A stretch of DNA of 6,331 bases from Halobacteriales archaeon (GTDB lineage Archaea > Thermoplasmatota > E2 > JACPAO01 > JAHFTW01): NCBI GenBank assembly GCA_020201445.1, contig JAIVGU010000144.1, positions 1 to 6,331 on the forward strand, in the 5' to 3' direction. Both the position numbers and the translations under genes were made by a program. The notes below the pieces were generated by a model. It worked only from the letters and a program-made list of their open reading frames with translations, did no database searches and was not told where the DNA came from. This document shows, in pieces, positions 5,875-6,331 of the stretch. Within the stretch, counting starts at the first letter, position 1; every line of letters starts with the position of its first letter.

Positions 5875-6012
5875 TCAGTCGTTGGTGACGGCGTGGTCGC
5901 GCAGCCAGCGCGCCTTGAACTCGACGTACTCCATGCGCTGGCGGCGGTTGCGCTCGAGGTCTGCCTGGAGTTCCGCGTGGTCGATGCGCAGCGCTGCAAT
6001 CTCGGGGTTCAC
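5875..6012 (-). CDS. 45-residue charged helical protein, coupled to the upstream nucleotidyltransferase-like gene
   Basis: Starts with GTG at 6012-6010, overlapping the TGA of the upstream gene (GTGA), and is preceded by an excellent ribosome site GAGGTG (6023-6018) with 5-nt spacing. The product MNPEIAALRIDHAELQADLE... is 45 residues, highly charged, with heptad-like spacing (Ile/Leu/Leu), then RRQRMEYVEFKARWLRDH and a short tail VTND. It is predicted to be almost entirely helical, possibly a coiled coil that binds the upstream protein. It is too short to be sure of by ORF length, but the ribosome site, coupling and clean helix make it credible. Function unknown; a role as accessory or antidote to the nucleotidyltransferase-like protein is only inferred from the pairing. 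Confidence 0.65.
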   Translation of the reverse strand: MNPEIAALRIDHAELQADLERNRRQRMEYVEFKARWLRDHAVTND

Positions 6013-6331
6013 AGGCCCACCTCGCGCAGGCGGGCGGCGGGGACGCTGAGCCTCACGAGGAAGGACTGGAGTTCCGGGCGGTTGAGCCTTTCGTCCAGCA
6101 CCACCAGCAGGTGGCGGGCGTCCTCCAGGTCCTTCTCGGAGCCCATGTAGAGCTTGTAGGCGATCTGCAACTCGAAGGGCGCCAGCGGCACGGGGTGGCC
6201 GTTCAACTCCACGAGGACCCGGTGCGCCAAGCTGTAGCGGTCCAGGTCATTCTTGGCCCACTTCATCTCCATGTTGGGCTCCAGGGTGCCGTGGCGGGCA
6301 AAGCGCAGGGCCAAGCCGTCCTGCAGGTAGT
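6009..6331 (-). CDS. Probable nucleotidyltransferase-fold protein, C-terminal part (cut by right edge)
   Basis: The frame is open from the window edge through 106 residues to TGA at 6011-6009, so the true start is outside. The tail resembles the C-terminal half of small nucleotidyltransferases of the AbiEii/DUF6036-like kind: a strand region VLVELNGHPVPLAPFELQIAYKL, then MGSEKDLEDARHLLVVLDERLN and a last helix ending in the RLSVP segment. The pattern YKLYxGSEKDxEDAxHL is what I rely on; the catalytic GS..D core would be upstream of the window. A TTG at 6314 could be misread as a start, but YLQDG precedes it in frame. The gene is coupled by a 4-bp overlap to the 45-residue gene. Whether it is a toxin, a defence nucleotidyltransferase or a housekeeping enzyme cannot be decided here. 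Confidence 0.6.
   Translation of the reverse strand, partial: YLQDGLALRFARHGTLEPNMEMKWAKNDLDRYSLAHRVLVELNGHPVPLAPFELQIAYKLYMGSEKDLEDARHLLVVLDERLNRPELQSFLVRLSVPAARLREVGL

Overview
The window looks archaeal, most likely a high-GC member of Thermoplasmatota or a relative. The main evidence is an archaeal-type elongation factor 2 (opening [11 protein letters not shown], archaeal diphthamide-site context DAVHRGPAQ). Supporting it are an archaeal preflagellin-type A24 peptidase, a KaiC/RAD55-like protein and TTTATGG-type TATA boxes at plausible distances from starts. The phylum is inferred from the look of EF-2, not from a tree. Most genes are on the minus strand and very GC-rich.

Left part (1-2801, all minus strand). 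In transcription order: a TagB/TagF-like CDP-glycerol glycerophosphotransferase homologue, a membrane aspartyl prepilin/preflagellin peptidase overlapping it by a GTGA junction, then 52 bp later a KaiC-like protein whose Walker A motif has lost the Lys and Thr. After a 261-bp gap comes the start of a secreted Pro/Ala-rich protein that leaves the left edge. The set suggests cell-surface work (glycan or envelope polymer, pilin processing, secretion), but no pilin or archaellum motor gene is in view.

Middle (2802-3704). A short divergent promoter region leads into a plus-strand island of roughly 54% G+C in strong contrast to its neighbours. It carries two small overlapping membrane-protein genes: a 54-residue protein with a CxxC/CxxC zinc knuckle, then a 109-residue two-helix protein. 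A 331-bp convergent spacer follows, holding a perfect 19-bp palindrome, a larger hairpin-forming repeat and, next to the EF-2 stop, a 29-nt uninterrupted pyrimidine tract (minus strand) that probably ends EF-2 transcription.

Right part (3705-6331, minus strand). Elongation factor 2 is split: at about 4809 the reading frame changes and about 38 expected residues of domain II are absent, so the locus is either damaged or misassembled. Upstream are a good TATA box, a 45-residue charged helical protein, and overlapping it by GTGA the C-terminus of a probable nucleotidyltransferase-fold protein entering from the right edge. That pair is the best candidate here for a small two-gene module such as a toxin-antitoxin-like pair, but its partner is cut by the window edge. 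Three of the gene junctions use the same GTG-on-TGA overlap, which points to translational coupling as a common habit of this genome.
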